DNA of 13,289 nt, taken from NCBI GenBank assembly GCA_002371115.1, contig DFFY01000015.1:10356-23644 (forward strand), given 5' to 3'. The position numbers were made by a program, and so were the translations under genes. The DNA comes from Bacteroidales bacterium UBA3764 (lineage in GTDB: Bacteria; Bacteroidota; Bacteroidia; Bacteroidales; UBA932). The notes under the pieces were generated by a model, which searched no databases, had not been told where the DNA came from, and was given only the letters and a program-made list of their open reading frames with translations. Shown piece by piece: positions 1 to 7,031 of this stretch (its first letter is position 1; each line of letters starts with the position of its first letter).

Positions 1-67
1 GCGCAAAAAGAGCCGAGGATTTTGCGTAAATGACTGTATGTCAATACGTTACGAACCAGCTATTATG

Positions 68-98
68 GGAGATACACTCGCTTCGCTCGGTATGACAG
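68..98. repeat. REP-like repeat, copy 1
   Basis: This copy begins GGAGATACACTCGC, continues CTCGGTATGACAG, and matches the element at 164-196 over about 31 bases with a few substitutions. Short elements of the type gattcctcg...ctcggaatgaca are common in intergenic DNA of many bacteria and often create spurious peptides with motifs such as VIPSAVEES. No gene is supported here. Function is unknown; a palindromic, REP-like origin is inferred from the CTCGnnnnnnCTCGG core. Confidence 0.55.
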
Positions 99-163
99 AA
101 GGAGGTTGGTAGGGTAAAAAACAACCTTTGGCAGAAAGGACGCCAACCTTTTGCGGCGATGCA

Positions 164-196
164 GGAGATTCCTCGACTGCACTCGGAATGACAGGG
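164..196. repeat. REP-like repeat, copy 2
   Basis: The sequence starts GGAGATTCCTCGACTGC and continues ACTCGGAATGACAGG, in the same orientation as copy 1, whose start is 96 bases upstream. It sits next to the 3' end of the glycosyltransferase remnant (ancestral stop at 207-209). It is closer than copy 1 to the widespread intergenic consensus ending in CTCGGAATGACA. Between the copies, aggttgg near 104-110 could pair with ccaacct at 143-149, but that pairing is weak. The rest of 1-206 shows nothing gene-like. Confidence 0.6.
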
Positions 197-206
197 ATAT
201 GCCCAG

Positions 207-625
207 TCAGGAGCGGCCCAGGAGGCGGAGGTAGTCGGTGTGGACGTCGCGGACCACATCGTCCCAGGAGATGTAGAGGGGCTTCTATCTGCACCAGCGA
301 ATTGGCGTCGTACAGGGACGGGAACAGGAAGAGCGACGCGCGGGAGTACAGCTTCTCCAGCATGGGCTTGTCCGTGAGGCCGCACATCACCACTTCTTCC
401 GCAAGGCCCAGTTCCTGCACCAGGGCGGCGAGCTTTTCCTCGTCCTGCCCCCTGCCGGCAAAAAGCATGCGGAAGTTCTTCAAACCCAGCTCCTTAGCAC
501 GGGCCAAGGCACGTACGGTAAAGTCGATGTTCTTGATAAAATTGATGCGCCCGACAAAGAGGAAGACGGTGGCATCGGCAGGAATGCCATACTTCTGATT
601 GACCTCGCGCGCCGCGGCGTCAGGG
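207..625 (-). pseudogene. truncated, frameshifted family 4 glycosyltransferase remnant
   Basis: On the minus strand this stretch matches the intact glycosyltransferase at 11313-12470. Positions 280-625 align with 11571-11916 without gaps, with about 28 mismatches counted by eye (about 92% identity). They cover the nucleotide-sugar-binding half (FLFVGRINFIKNIDF, then DANSLVQIEA). Positions 226-279 align with 11341-11394, so 176 bp are missing in between. That is not a multiple of three, so the reading frame breaks after IEA. In another frame the old C-terminus is still readable (SWDDVVRDV, then DYLRLLGRS) and ends at a TGA at 207-209. The whole N-terminal GT-B half (about 185 residues) is absent beyond 626. 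A long frame runs through the region from 831, but only its middle is homologous. The 3' end differs from the intact copy (LLGRS instead of AHREAWR), so this is an old paralogue, not a recent exact duplicate. Confidence 0.88.
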
Positions 626-678
626 CTGGATTGCCGCCCGGGATATCGAGGTGATTTGACAATTGCGACAGTTTTTTT

Positions 679-708
679 AAAAAGAAGGGCGAAATGTCCT
701 TCTTTTTT
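679..708 (+). other. hairpin plus T tract abutting promoter
   Basis: AAAAAGAAGG (679-688) and CCTTCTTTTT (698-707) form a perfect 10-bp stem with a 9-base loop. The T run 703-708 is followed by two bases and then TATATTTG. It looks like an intrinsic terminator, but no plus-strand gene lies upstream within the window. It could be a leftover terminator, an insulator, or part of the promoter. The same layout recurs at 12499-12528. Confidence 0.55.
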
Positions 709-710
709 CA

Positions 711-718
711 TATATTTG
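711..718 (+). promoter_or_regulatory. Bacteroidota -7 promoter box for the ten-gene operon
   Basis: TATATTTG matches the TAnnTTTG consensus of the primary sigma factor in Bacteroides and relatives. Transcription would begin near 722-725, leaving a leader of about 20 bases before the ATG at 743. I see no clear TTTG -33 element at the usual 19-21 base spacing; the hairpin occupies that place. It is the only promoter-like site I found for the ten genes that follow. Confidence 0.65.
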
Positions 719-742
719 TAGCTGCCACTTAACGCACTGACT

Positions 743-1363
743 ATGATTAAATTAATAGCCATAGCCCTTTTAATTGCCCTCGCGGTCACCGGAACCGTGA
801 TTTTATTGGTTATCGGCCTGTCCAGCACCACCTTCCGGATGGAAATCCTGCACTATCTGGGCGCCTTGTTGTGCGTGGTGGTTTCAACAGTATTCATCAC
901 CGCCGCCCTGGGCGCCCGCAAAGCGCTCAAGGCAGTGGACAAGGTGGCACAATCCGCACAAACGGCGGCCCATGCCCTGGGCAGCAATGCCGCTCCTGCT
1001 GCCGGCGGCACCCTCAGCCTGGAAAGCCTGCGCAGTTACATCCCGGAAGAATACCAGGCCCTGGTGGATATGCTTCCTCAGGAAGCACTCCCGGAAATAA
1101 GCATTCCGTCCGGCGCAGCCGGTGGAGCCGTCAGCGCTACTGCCGGCCAGTACATTGAAGCAGCCCGGGCTCCGCTGGCCAAAAGGCTTCGCAGCGCCAT
1201 CATCTGGTCCATCGTTGTCACGCTTGTTTTGAATGCACTGCTTTTCGTACTCCTGCTCAACGCCGGCGGAAAAGCCAAATCCCGTTACAGCAGCTCAAGC
1301 GAGGACCTGGATTTCGACTCCGATTTTTCATCCTCTTCCTCTTTCACTGACGACTTAGACTGA
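743..1363 (+). CDS. three-TM membrane protein with Ser/Asp-rich tail (operon gene 1)
   Basis: A 206-residue protein of a family I do not recognise. It has hydrophobic segments at about residues 3-26 and 36-57, a soluble middle (about 58-147), and a third membrane segment at about 152-172. It ends in a low-complexity tail rich in Ser, Asp and Phe (DLDFDSDFSSSSSF). Basic residues after the second segment (ARKALK) and before the third (AKRLR) suggest that the middle part is cytoplasmic. It is the first gene after the TATATTTG promoter, and gene 2 starts 7 bases after its stop. Gene 2 shares the same plan (two N-terminal TMs, one C-terminal TM, acidic tail). I infer that the pair anchors or recruits the tubulin-like protein encoded next; nothing in the sequence proves contact. 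No Shine-Dalgarno is visible, as usual for this phylum. The gene call is firm and the role is a guess. Confidence 0.88.
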   Translation: MIKLIAIALLIALAVTGTVILLVIGLSSTTFRMEILHYLGALLCVVVSTVFITAALGARKALKAVDKVAQSAQTAAHALGSNAAPAAGGTLSLESLRSYIPEEYQALVDMLPQEALPEISIPSGAAGGAVSATAGQYIEAARAPLAKRLRSAIIWSIVVTLVLNALLFVLLLNAGGKAKSRYSSSSEDLDFDSDFSSSSSFTDDLD

Positions 1364-1370
1364 CCCTGCC

Positions 1371-2183
1371 ATGTTTCGTAATTTCCTGCATATCATTCGC
1401 GAAGGGCTCTCCATGGACGGCACCGGAAAACTGGTGCTGTGGATAGTGGTTGCCATCGCGTTCAGCGCATTGTGCTGGTGGGCATGCACCCACTATACCA
1501 AACTCTGGAACAAGAGATACCATGTTACCGACGGTTTCCATGTCCTTTGCGGCGTGGCCGCCCTGGTCACCTTCTTTGCCGTGCTGGCTTTCATCGGCCT
1601 GAAGAATACCAAACCGGTGGCGGAGGAAATGGTAAAAGAATGGAGCGAGGAAGTGGTGGACAATCCGGCACTCTCCAACCGCTGCTTCAAGGAAGCCTTT
1701 TATGCCGTAAAACAGGCCGGGAAGGAGAATATGCGCGGGCTCCGCACACCGGAGAATGGCGGCAACTTCATTCCCATGAACCACACGGAAACGCTGGTTC
1801 TGGTGAGCCACCTGTACGCCAGCCGTGCCTGTGAGGACTTTGGACAGAAGTACCCTTTCATCGGCCATTTCCTGAAGGCCGACGACCAACTGTCCACGGA
1901 AACGGTCAAGAAGGATATCCAGGCCTTCTTCCGTACCCATCCGGGCGGCACCTATAACCTGAACCACGGATTTGAACTGGCCGTAGGCCTTATCCGGGAG
2001 GGCTTGCAGGCTCAGACCGGCCGCATCGTCCGCATTACCCGCACCTGGCTGGTGCTGCTGTTCCTGCTGGTGCAGCTCATTCCTTTTGGCGCCATCGGGT
2101 ACCTGGCCTACCAGGACCTCTTCAAGCACCGCGCGGAGGCAGCATCGGCCTACAAAGATGATTTTGACATTGACAACATATAA
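1371..2183 (+). CDS. three-TM membrane protein with central soluble domain (operon gene 2)
   Basis: A 270-residue protein of unknown family. Membrane segments lie at about residues 20-40 (LVLWIVVAIAFSALCWW), 56-77 (VLCGVAALVTFFAVLAF) and 224-246 (WLVLLFLLVQLIPFGAIGYL). Between the second and third is a domain of roughly 145 residues. The C-terminus ends in a short acidic tail, YKDDFDIDNI, reminiscent of the Asp/Phe-rich tail of gene 1. It lies 7 bases after gene 1 and 12 bases before the tubulin-like gene, so translation is probably closely linked. Positive charges occur on both sides of the first two segments, so orientation cannot be settled by eye. A membrane-anchoring or scaffold role for the tubulin-like protein is inferred from position and shared architecture only. 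Confidence 0.88.
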   Translation: MFRNFLHIIREGLSMDGTGKLVLWIVVAIAFSALCWWACTHYTKLWNKRYHVTDGFHVLCGVAALVTFFAVLAFIGLKNTKPVAEEMVKEWSEEVVDNPALSNRCFKEAFYAVKQAGKENMRGLRTPENGGNFIPMNHTETLVLVSHLYASRACEDFGQKYPFIGHFLKADDQLSTETVKKDIQAFFRTHPGGTYNLNHGFELAVGLIREGLQAQTGRIVRITRTWLVLLFLLVQLIPFGAIGYLAYQDLFKHRAEAASAYKDDFDIDNI

Positions 2184-2195
2184 ACACTTGACCAT

Positions 2196-5100
2196 ATGAA
2201 CATTACCAGCAACTACATCCTCGTGGGCCTGGGTGGTACCGGAGGAAAGGTCCTCAAGGCCTTCAAAAAACGCATGTTCCAGGAGTTCGAAGCGGACGAG
2301 CGCACCAAGATTCCCGTAGGGTTCGTATATGTGGACACCACGGACGAGATGATGCGTCCCGGTGATAAGACCTGGTATGTCCTGGGGGAAGACGCTCAGT
2401 TCAAGACCAACGAGTTTGTCTTCATCAAGGGCGTGGACCTGGACCAGATTTTTGCCAACCCCACCGGTTTCCCCGGTCTGAAAGGCATTATCGGAGACCC
2501 GGAAGTGATGCAGAAAACAATTGGCAACCTGGGGGCCGCCGCCGGTCAGAAACGCCGTGCGGGCCGTATCCTCTTCGGTGCCAACGTGGCCAAATACCGC
2601 CAGGCGCTCAATGCCCAGTTCGACAAATGTAAAAAAATCAGCGGCAACGACAAAACCACCGTCCTCATCTTCTCCGGCCTCGCCGGCGGCACCGGTTCCG
2701 GTTCCATCGTGGACGTAGTGGCCCAGACCCGCAAGCTGGACCAGTTCAACAACGACCACACGCCCATTGTGGTATTCCCGATGATTCCGGAAATCACCCC
2801 GCCCAGCGGCTGCGACGCCGGTCGTTACCATGCCAACGGTTACGCCGCCCTGCAGGAACTGAACGCCTTGCTGGTGGGCGCCTACAAGCCCTTCGACGTA
2901 ACGGGGCTTTCCCCTACCGGCCGCGTTGAATTCGGCGGCATCAAGCACATCGCCAACGGTCTGATGGTCTATTCCGACGTAAACGAGAACGGCTACGCCG
3001 TGAATCCGCATACGGAACTGCCCCAGATTGTGTCCGACTTTGCCTATGCCCGCGTATTCATGGAGACCAACGGCAATACGGAAGAGTACGAGCGCAGCTT
3101 CTCCTTCGAGAACATTGACGACTGGCGCACGGAGTACTGGGAGAAGGCCAAGAACGGCGACATCGTCCCCTACCGTACCAAAGCGCTGGGGTCCTTCGGC
3201 ATCAAACGCATTGTAATTCCGGACGAGGAAATCAAGGAATATTTCACCTATTCCCTGGGCCGCCAGAGCCTGCTCCAGCTCAAATACCTGAACTGGAACG
3301 ACGACATGGGCTGGCGGGACACACCCAACCGTGTGGACTGGGGAGCCTATGTCCGCGGCGAAGAAAAGAAGAATCCGCTGGAGGAATGGCGCATGACGGA
3401 CAACCACCTCATGCTGGACTTGCCCATCCTTACCTCCGACGAAGGCAAGTGGGTCACCGCCAACGCCTACTGGACCAAAATCATTCCCATGTACATGGAG
3501 AAAGACGTGGCCGAGTCCAAACAGCCTGTCGCCAAGCTCAATGAACTGTGCGCCAAGGCCATGGAAGGCGGTTTCCGCAGCACCGGCATCAAGGGATTCT
3601 ATGCCGGCAAACGCGAAATCCGCGAGCAGCTGGCGGCAGAAATCACGGACCGGATTGAAAAAGACCTCTTTGCGCAGTGGAGCGACGGCAGCCTGTCCCT
3701 GTTCAACCTGAGCGAACTGATGGACACCATCATTACGGAAACCCAGAAGCGCATTGCCAAATTCCAGGAACGTTCTGCCAAAATCAACAATGCACTGAAG
3801 GGCAAACTGGAAGAAGAACGCCGTGCAAAGGCGGCCGCTTACAACCAGGCCGGCATCATTGTGGGTGCCCTGAAGGGAAAACGGCTCCTGGCGGACTACG
3901 CCGAATGCATGATCAAGGTCTGCCGCTACCGCACCGAGGTCGAGGCCTGTGATTTCGCCGTGGACCTCATCCACTCCCTGCTGGCCCGTCTGAACATCCT
4001 CCGCACCCGCGTGGAGAAGTTCACCGAGACCATGAACGCCGCCATCGACTACACGGAGAAAATGGCCGCCGAGCGCTGCAAGGACAACAGCAGCACCGAG
4101 GACCTGCAAGGCACCGTCATCCGCTTCTACGAGCCCGATAAAGTGAAAGATTTTACGGACAGGATGACCCACAGCCGCAAGAACCAGGACAACATTGGTG
4201 CCGCCGTACGGGCAGACATCCTGAACCTGGTCGGTTCCGAGAAAACCTTCACCAAGGCCAACGCCGCTATCGACCAGGATTCCCTGAACAACATCCTGGA
4301 GAAGACCGTGCGCGAAAAAGTGATTGCCATCCACGATGCAACGCTCACCGAAGCCGGTGAAAAGCTCATCAACCGCGGTATCCTGGAGCAGATGGCCGAG
4401 CAGTACAACAGCGCCGACAGCCTGAACATGTTTGCCAGAAAGGTCATGAAGGAAAGCGGTGTCATGGTAAAACTCAACCACACCGAAGTGGGCCTTACCG
4501 TTACCAACAACCCCACCACCGAGATTGGAAAGACGGTGGCCAAGAAGGTGATCCTGGTGAGCATCCCGAAGGTGGAAGGCAACGAGAAGGTGCAGAAGTT
4601 CGCCGCGGACCTCAAGTCAGCCCTGGTATCCGCAGCAGATGCCGGCATCAAGGTGATGGTGGACTCCTCCTCGGACCGCAAGAACGAAATCACCATCATG
4701 AGCATCACCTACTGCATGCCCATGCGCACCCTGGACAGCCTCAAGTTCTACAAGGAGCGCTACGACTACCTGGTGAACAACCCCAACATGACGGAAGCCC
4801 AGATTCGCGAGAACAAGGTAATCCTGCACGGAGAAGGCACCGGCGAGCAGTTCCCGGACCTGTTCCTCACCCCGGCCAAGCAGAAATCCCAGCTGCGCGC
4901 AGAATTTACGCCCTGGATATTGCTGGCCTACGCCACCGGCATCATCAAATTCGGGGATGTGATGGACGGAACCGGCCGCAAGATGTACGGCACCGTGGAA
5001 ACCGACGAAGACACCGGCTTCGAAACCCTGAAACCCATCGCCGCAAAATTCACCGAGATTGGTTACTCGGAGCGTTTCACGGAAGACTTCTGCGAAAGCA

Positions 5101-5294
5101 TCAAAGCGCAGGTGGAAGACAAGTTCAAGGGCCCTTACCTGAACATTGAAAACCGCGTCAACGAGCTCCGTCCCAAGATTCAGGAGCTCCTGAACGGGAC
5201 CCTCCTTCCGGAAACCGGAAACAACCAAGGCGCCAAGGCCTTCCTGGAATTCCTGGACGCCGCCAAGAAAGCAATTCAAACCCTTAAACAATAA
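2196..5294 (+). CDS. large tubulin/FtsZ-like predicted GTPase (operon gene 3)
   Basis: A 1032-residue cytoplasmic protein with the nucleotide-binding features of the tubulin/FtsZ superfamily. A Gly-rich first loop, GLGGTGGK, lies at residues 11-18 after a hydrophobic strand. VDTT at 46-49 matches the second strand, and the signature loop GLAGGTGSGS lies at 161-170, close to the FtsZ GGGTGTG box. It is far longer than FtsZ (about 400). After the N-terminal GTPase part come several hundred mostly helical residues, with a Lys/Glu-rich stretch at about 505-575 that looks like coiled coil. I see no exact NxDxxD catalytic loop in the first 350 residues. There is no signal peptide or TM, so membrane attachment must come from partners, probably the neighbouring TM proteins. 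It resembles the group annotated as tubulin-like domain proteins; FtsZ-like families outside cell division have been proposed to act in membrane remodelling. GTP binding is likely. Polymerisation and function are inferred. Confidence 0.88.
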   Translation: MNITSNYILVGLGGTGGKVLKAFKKRMFQEFEADERTKIPVGFVYVDTTDEMMRPGDKTWYVLGEDAQFKTNEFVFIKGVDLDQIFANPTGFPGLKGIIGDPEVMQKTIGNLGAAAGQKRRAGRILFGANVAKYRQALNAQFDKCKKISGNDKTTVLIFSGLAGGTGSGSIVDVVAQTRKLDQFNNDHTPIVVFPMIPEITPPSGCDAGRYHANGYAALQELNALLVGAYKPFDVTGLSPTGRVEFGGIKHIANGLMVYSDVNENGYAVNPHTELPQIVSDFAYARVFMETNGNTEEYERSFSFENIDDWRTEYWEKAKNGDIVPYRTKALGSFGIKRIVIPDEEIKEYFTYSLGRQSLLQLKYLNWNDDMGWRDTPNRVDWGAYVRGEEKKNPLEEWRMTDNHLMLDLPILTSDEGKWVTANAYWTKIIPMYMEKDVAESKQPVAKLNELCAKAMEGGFRSTGIKGFYAGKREIREQLAAEITDRIEKDLFAQWSDGSLSLFNLSELMDTIITETQKRIAKFQERSAKINNALKGKLEEERRAKAAAYNQAGIIVGALKGKRLLADYAECMIKVCRYRTEVEACDFAVDLIHSLLARLNILRTRVEKFTETMNAAIDYTEKMAAERCKDNSSTEDLQGTVIRFYEPDKVKDFTDRMTHSRKNQDNIGAAVRADILNLVGSEKTFTKANAAIDQDSLNNILEKTVREKVIAIHDATLTEAGEKLINRGILEQMAEQYNSADSLNMFARKVMKESGVMVKLNHTEVGLTVTNNPTTEIGKTVAKKVILVSIPKVEGNEKVQKFAADLKSALVSAADAGIKVMVDSSSDRKNEITIMSITYCMPMRTLDSLKFYKERYDYLVNNPNMTEAQIRENKVILHGEGTGEQFPDLFLTPAKQKSQLRAEFTPWILLAYATGIIKFGDVMDGTGRKMYGTVETDEDTGFETLKPIAAKFTEIGYSERFTEDFCESIKAQVEDKFKGPYLNIENRVNELRPKIQELLNGTLLPETGNNQGAKAFLEFLDAAKKAIQTLKQ

Positions 5295-5300
5295 ACAGAA

Positions 5301-5927
5301 ATGGCTACAAAAAAATACAAATGCGTCAATTACTTCAACTGCGCTTTTGCCGATGAAGAAGGCAAGACCTTTGACGAGACCGAACTGGAAGAAGTGGATG
5401 GACAGTTTATCTGCCCCAAATGTCACAAACCCCTGGAGGAAGTAGTGGAGAAAGCCGGTCCCAATTGGAAAATGATTGGGATCATCGCTGCCGCCGTCGT
5501 GGTATTGGGCGGCGGTGCCTCTGCCCTTCTGCTGGGCGGAAAGGAGGACAAGGCGGAACCCGTTGCTGTGGAAGAGCCCATTATTGAGGAACCGGCTGTA
5601 GAAGAACCTGTCGTAGAGGAGCCTGTCGTGGAAGAGCCCGCACAAGCGCCGGCACCGGCGCCGGAAAAAGCAAAACCCGCCTCTTCAACCTCCTATAACC
5701 TGGGGTGGGGCTCCTATGAAGGTCCTATGCAAGGCGGCAAGCCGCACGGAATGGGTGGTGAAATCAAGGTGACCAAGGCCTATACCATCGACACCAAGAA
5801 CGGCGCATCCAAGCAAGTGGCCGCGGGAGACAAGATTGTCAGTTGCAAATTCCTCAACGGCAAGTTGGTACAGGGGTATATCCACCACGCCAACGGCCAG
5901 CAGGAAAGCCTGTATATCGGTAACTGA
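5301..5927 (+). CDS. zinc-ribbon / TM / EEPxx linker / MORN-like protein (operon gene 4)
   Basis: A 208-residue modular protein. Residues 8-41 form a likely zinc ribbon with Cys at 8, 14, 38 and 41 (CPKC at 38-41). One TM helix follows at about 58-78 (GIIAAAVVVLGGGASALLL). Next is an extended acidic linker with five EEPxx pentads (91-115) and an Ala-Pro stretch. The C-terminal domain begins with a MORN-like motif at 139-152 (YEGPMQGGKPHGMG). With no cleavable signal peptide, the expected topology is zinc ribbon in the cytoplasm and MORN-like domain in the periplasm. The rod-like linker resembles TonB-type spacers that reach through the periplasm. It starts 6 bases after the tubulin-like gene and is followed 2 bases later by the first exported protein, so it sits at the change from cytoplasmic to exported genes. 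I infer that it links the two compartments. No partner is demonstrated. Confidence 0.9.
   Translation: MATKKYKCVNYFNCAFADEEGKTFDETELEEVDGQFICPKCHKPLEEVVEKAGPNWKMIGIIAAAVVVLGGGASALLLGGKEDKAEPVAVEEPIIEEPAVEEPVVEEPVVEEPAQAPAPAPEKAKPASSTSYNLGWGSYEGPMQGGKPHGMGGEIKVTKAYTIDTKNGASKQVAAGDKIVSCKFLNGKLVQGYIHHANGQQESLYIGN
5571..5645 (+). repeat. EEPxx pentapeptide-coding tandem repeat
   Basis: Five successive 15-bp units encode EEPII, EEPAV, EEPVV, EEPVV and EEPAQ inside gene 4. The Glu and Pro codons vary between units (gaagag, gaggaa, gaagaa, gaggag), so the repeat is kept at protein level and not by recent slippage. An extended acidic periplasmic linker is the expected structure. Confidence 0.85.
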
Positions 5928-5929
5928 CC

Positions 5930-7030
5930 ATGCTCAGACGCATACTGATATCCCTACTTGTTTTAGCGGGAGTGACTGCCCCGGTGCCCATGGCATCCGG
6001 AGCAGTTCCTCCTTTCCGCAGCGACCGCCTGGAGGCCATGGCCGACGCCTTGGACAAAGCAGGCATCGCCGCCCTTCCGGACGGCGAGCACCGGCTTTCC
6101 CTGGCCGGAGCCACCGTGCTGGTGGTCAAAAAAAGCGGGACGGTGGAGCATATCGGCTATGCCCTTTTTTCTGAGGAACAGCGTACGCTGACAGGTGCTG
6201 TCATCGGCAATTTCCTGGAGCGCTATTCCCTGGAAGCCAACCTTCCCGTGCAAAGGGAAAAGACCCTGGACGTTCAGTTGCTGGAGGATGGTGTCTCCTT
6301 CCCGCGGGGCGGAGACTTGAACAGCCTCCTGAAGCTGAGCCGTGAACCGGGGCTTCCGCTCCGGCTTTCGCAGATGGGCGGGCGCAAATACCTTCTGGAA
6401 TGGGGTAGCTTTGCCATGGTGTTCCCCTCCGACGCGGAATTGCTTCTGGGCCGGGGCCAGGCGGAAAACGACCGCCGGCTGCCGGAAGAACTGGCTGCAG
6501 CGCCGGCGCCCACGACACCGCCGCTCCCCTCCTCCGAGACCCTCACCAGAAGGCCGGACGGTCTTCTGGAAGAACAGCTGGGTTGGTATTACCTTCCCGG
6601 TCTCAACGCCAACCGCTATTTTACAGCCCTTCCGGACGGCAGCCTCCAGGCGGTAGATACGCCCGCCCACCCTTCCGAGACCATGGCCAACATGCTGGCC
6701 GGTCTGGTGGAGCCCGGTGCCATCACGGTGCAAATCAAACGGAGCGTGTACGGACTCCACCAGGATTACTTCACCATTTCCCTTCAGGCCCTTTCCGGCT
6801 ATGCCCGGCAGTTTGGCTGCACGCCGTATTGGGGCCTGATCGCCCAGGACGAAGAATTGTTGGAAGGGGAACTCATTCTGCGCAATGAGGCGGCCGGATT
6901 CAACCACGTACTGCGCCTACAGGTCCCTTACACGGTCCTGGCCGCAAAGGAAGGCTGCATCCAGGCCCGACTGACGCCCTTTGTGCCCACTCACTCCCTG
7001 AAATACCTGTTTGAAGAAACCAGACAATAA
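5930..7030 (+). CDS. exported two-part protein of unknown function (operon gene 5)
   Basis: A 366-residue protein I do not recognise. A signal peptide is clear: basic MLRR, then a hydrophobic core, with probable cleavage after ASGA near residue 25. The mature protein appears to have two halves, about 26-187 and 205-366, separated by an Ala/Pro/Thr-rich hinge (188-203). No lipobox Cys, TM anchor or catalytic motif is evident. The start is 2 bases after the stop of gene 4, so translational coupling is likely. The next gene begins 1 base after its stop. A role as a periplasmic component of the operon's machine is inferred from export and gene position alone. Confidence 0.88.
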   Translation: MLRRILISLLVLAGVTAPVPMASGAVPPFRSDRLEAMADALDKAGIAALPDGEHRLSLAGATVLVVKKSGTVEHIGYALFSEEQRTLTGAVIGNFLERYSLEANLPVQREKTLDVQLLEDGVSFPRGGDLNSLLKLSREPGLPLRLSQMGGRKYLLEWGSFAMVFPSDAELLLGRGQAENDRRLPEELAAAPAPTTPPLPSSETLTRRPDGLLEEQLGWYYLPGLNANRYFTALPDGSLQAVDTPAHPSETMANMLAGLVEPGAITVQIKRSVYGLHQDYFTISLQALSGYARQFGCTPYWGLIAQDEELLEGELILRNEAAGFNHVLRLQVPYTVLAAKEGCIQARLTPFVPTHSLKYLFEETRQ

Positions 7031-7031
7031 T

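Noticed and set aside
2..26. Small inverted repeat (CGCAAAA with TTTTGCG) at the left edge
   Set aside because: Only a 7-bp stem, with no gene or T tract to give it meaning inside the window.
49..831. A single 260-residue minus-strand protein covering the glycosyltransferase remnant
   Set aside because: Only the middle is homologous to the glycosyltransferase. The start lies within gene 1 beyond its promoter, and the end runs through REP-like repeats after a frameshift. It is a read-through of a pseudogene.
1344..4481. A 1045-residue open frame on the minus strand opposite genes 2 and 3
   Set aside because: Its codons lie exactly opposite the plus-strand codons, so it stays open only because those genes avoid TTA, CTA and TCA. 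The plus-strand proteins have recognisable motifs and TM segments; the antisense product does not.
4617..5645. A 342-residue open frame on the minus strand opposite gene 3's end and gene 4
   Set aside because: Same codon-opposite frame and cause as the longer antisense frame; low-complexity hydrophobic composition with no domain.
7011..7031. An upstream ATG for gene 6
   Set aside because: It overlaps gene 5 and adds seven polar residues before a complete signal peptide that starts at 7032.
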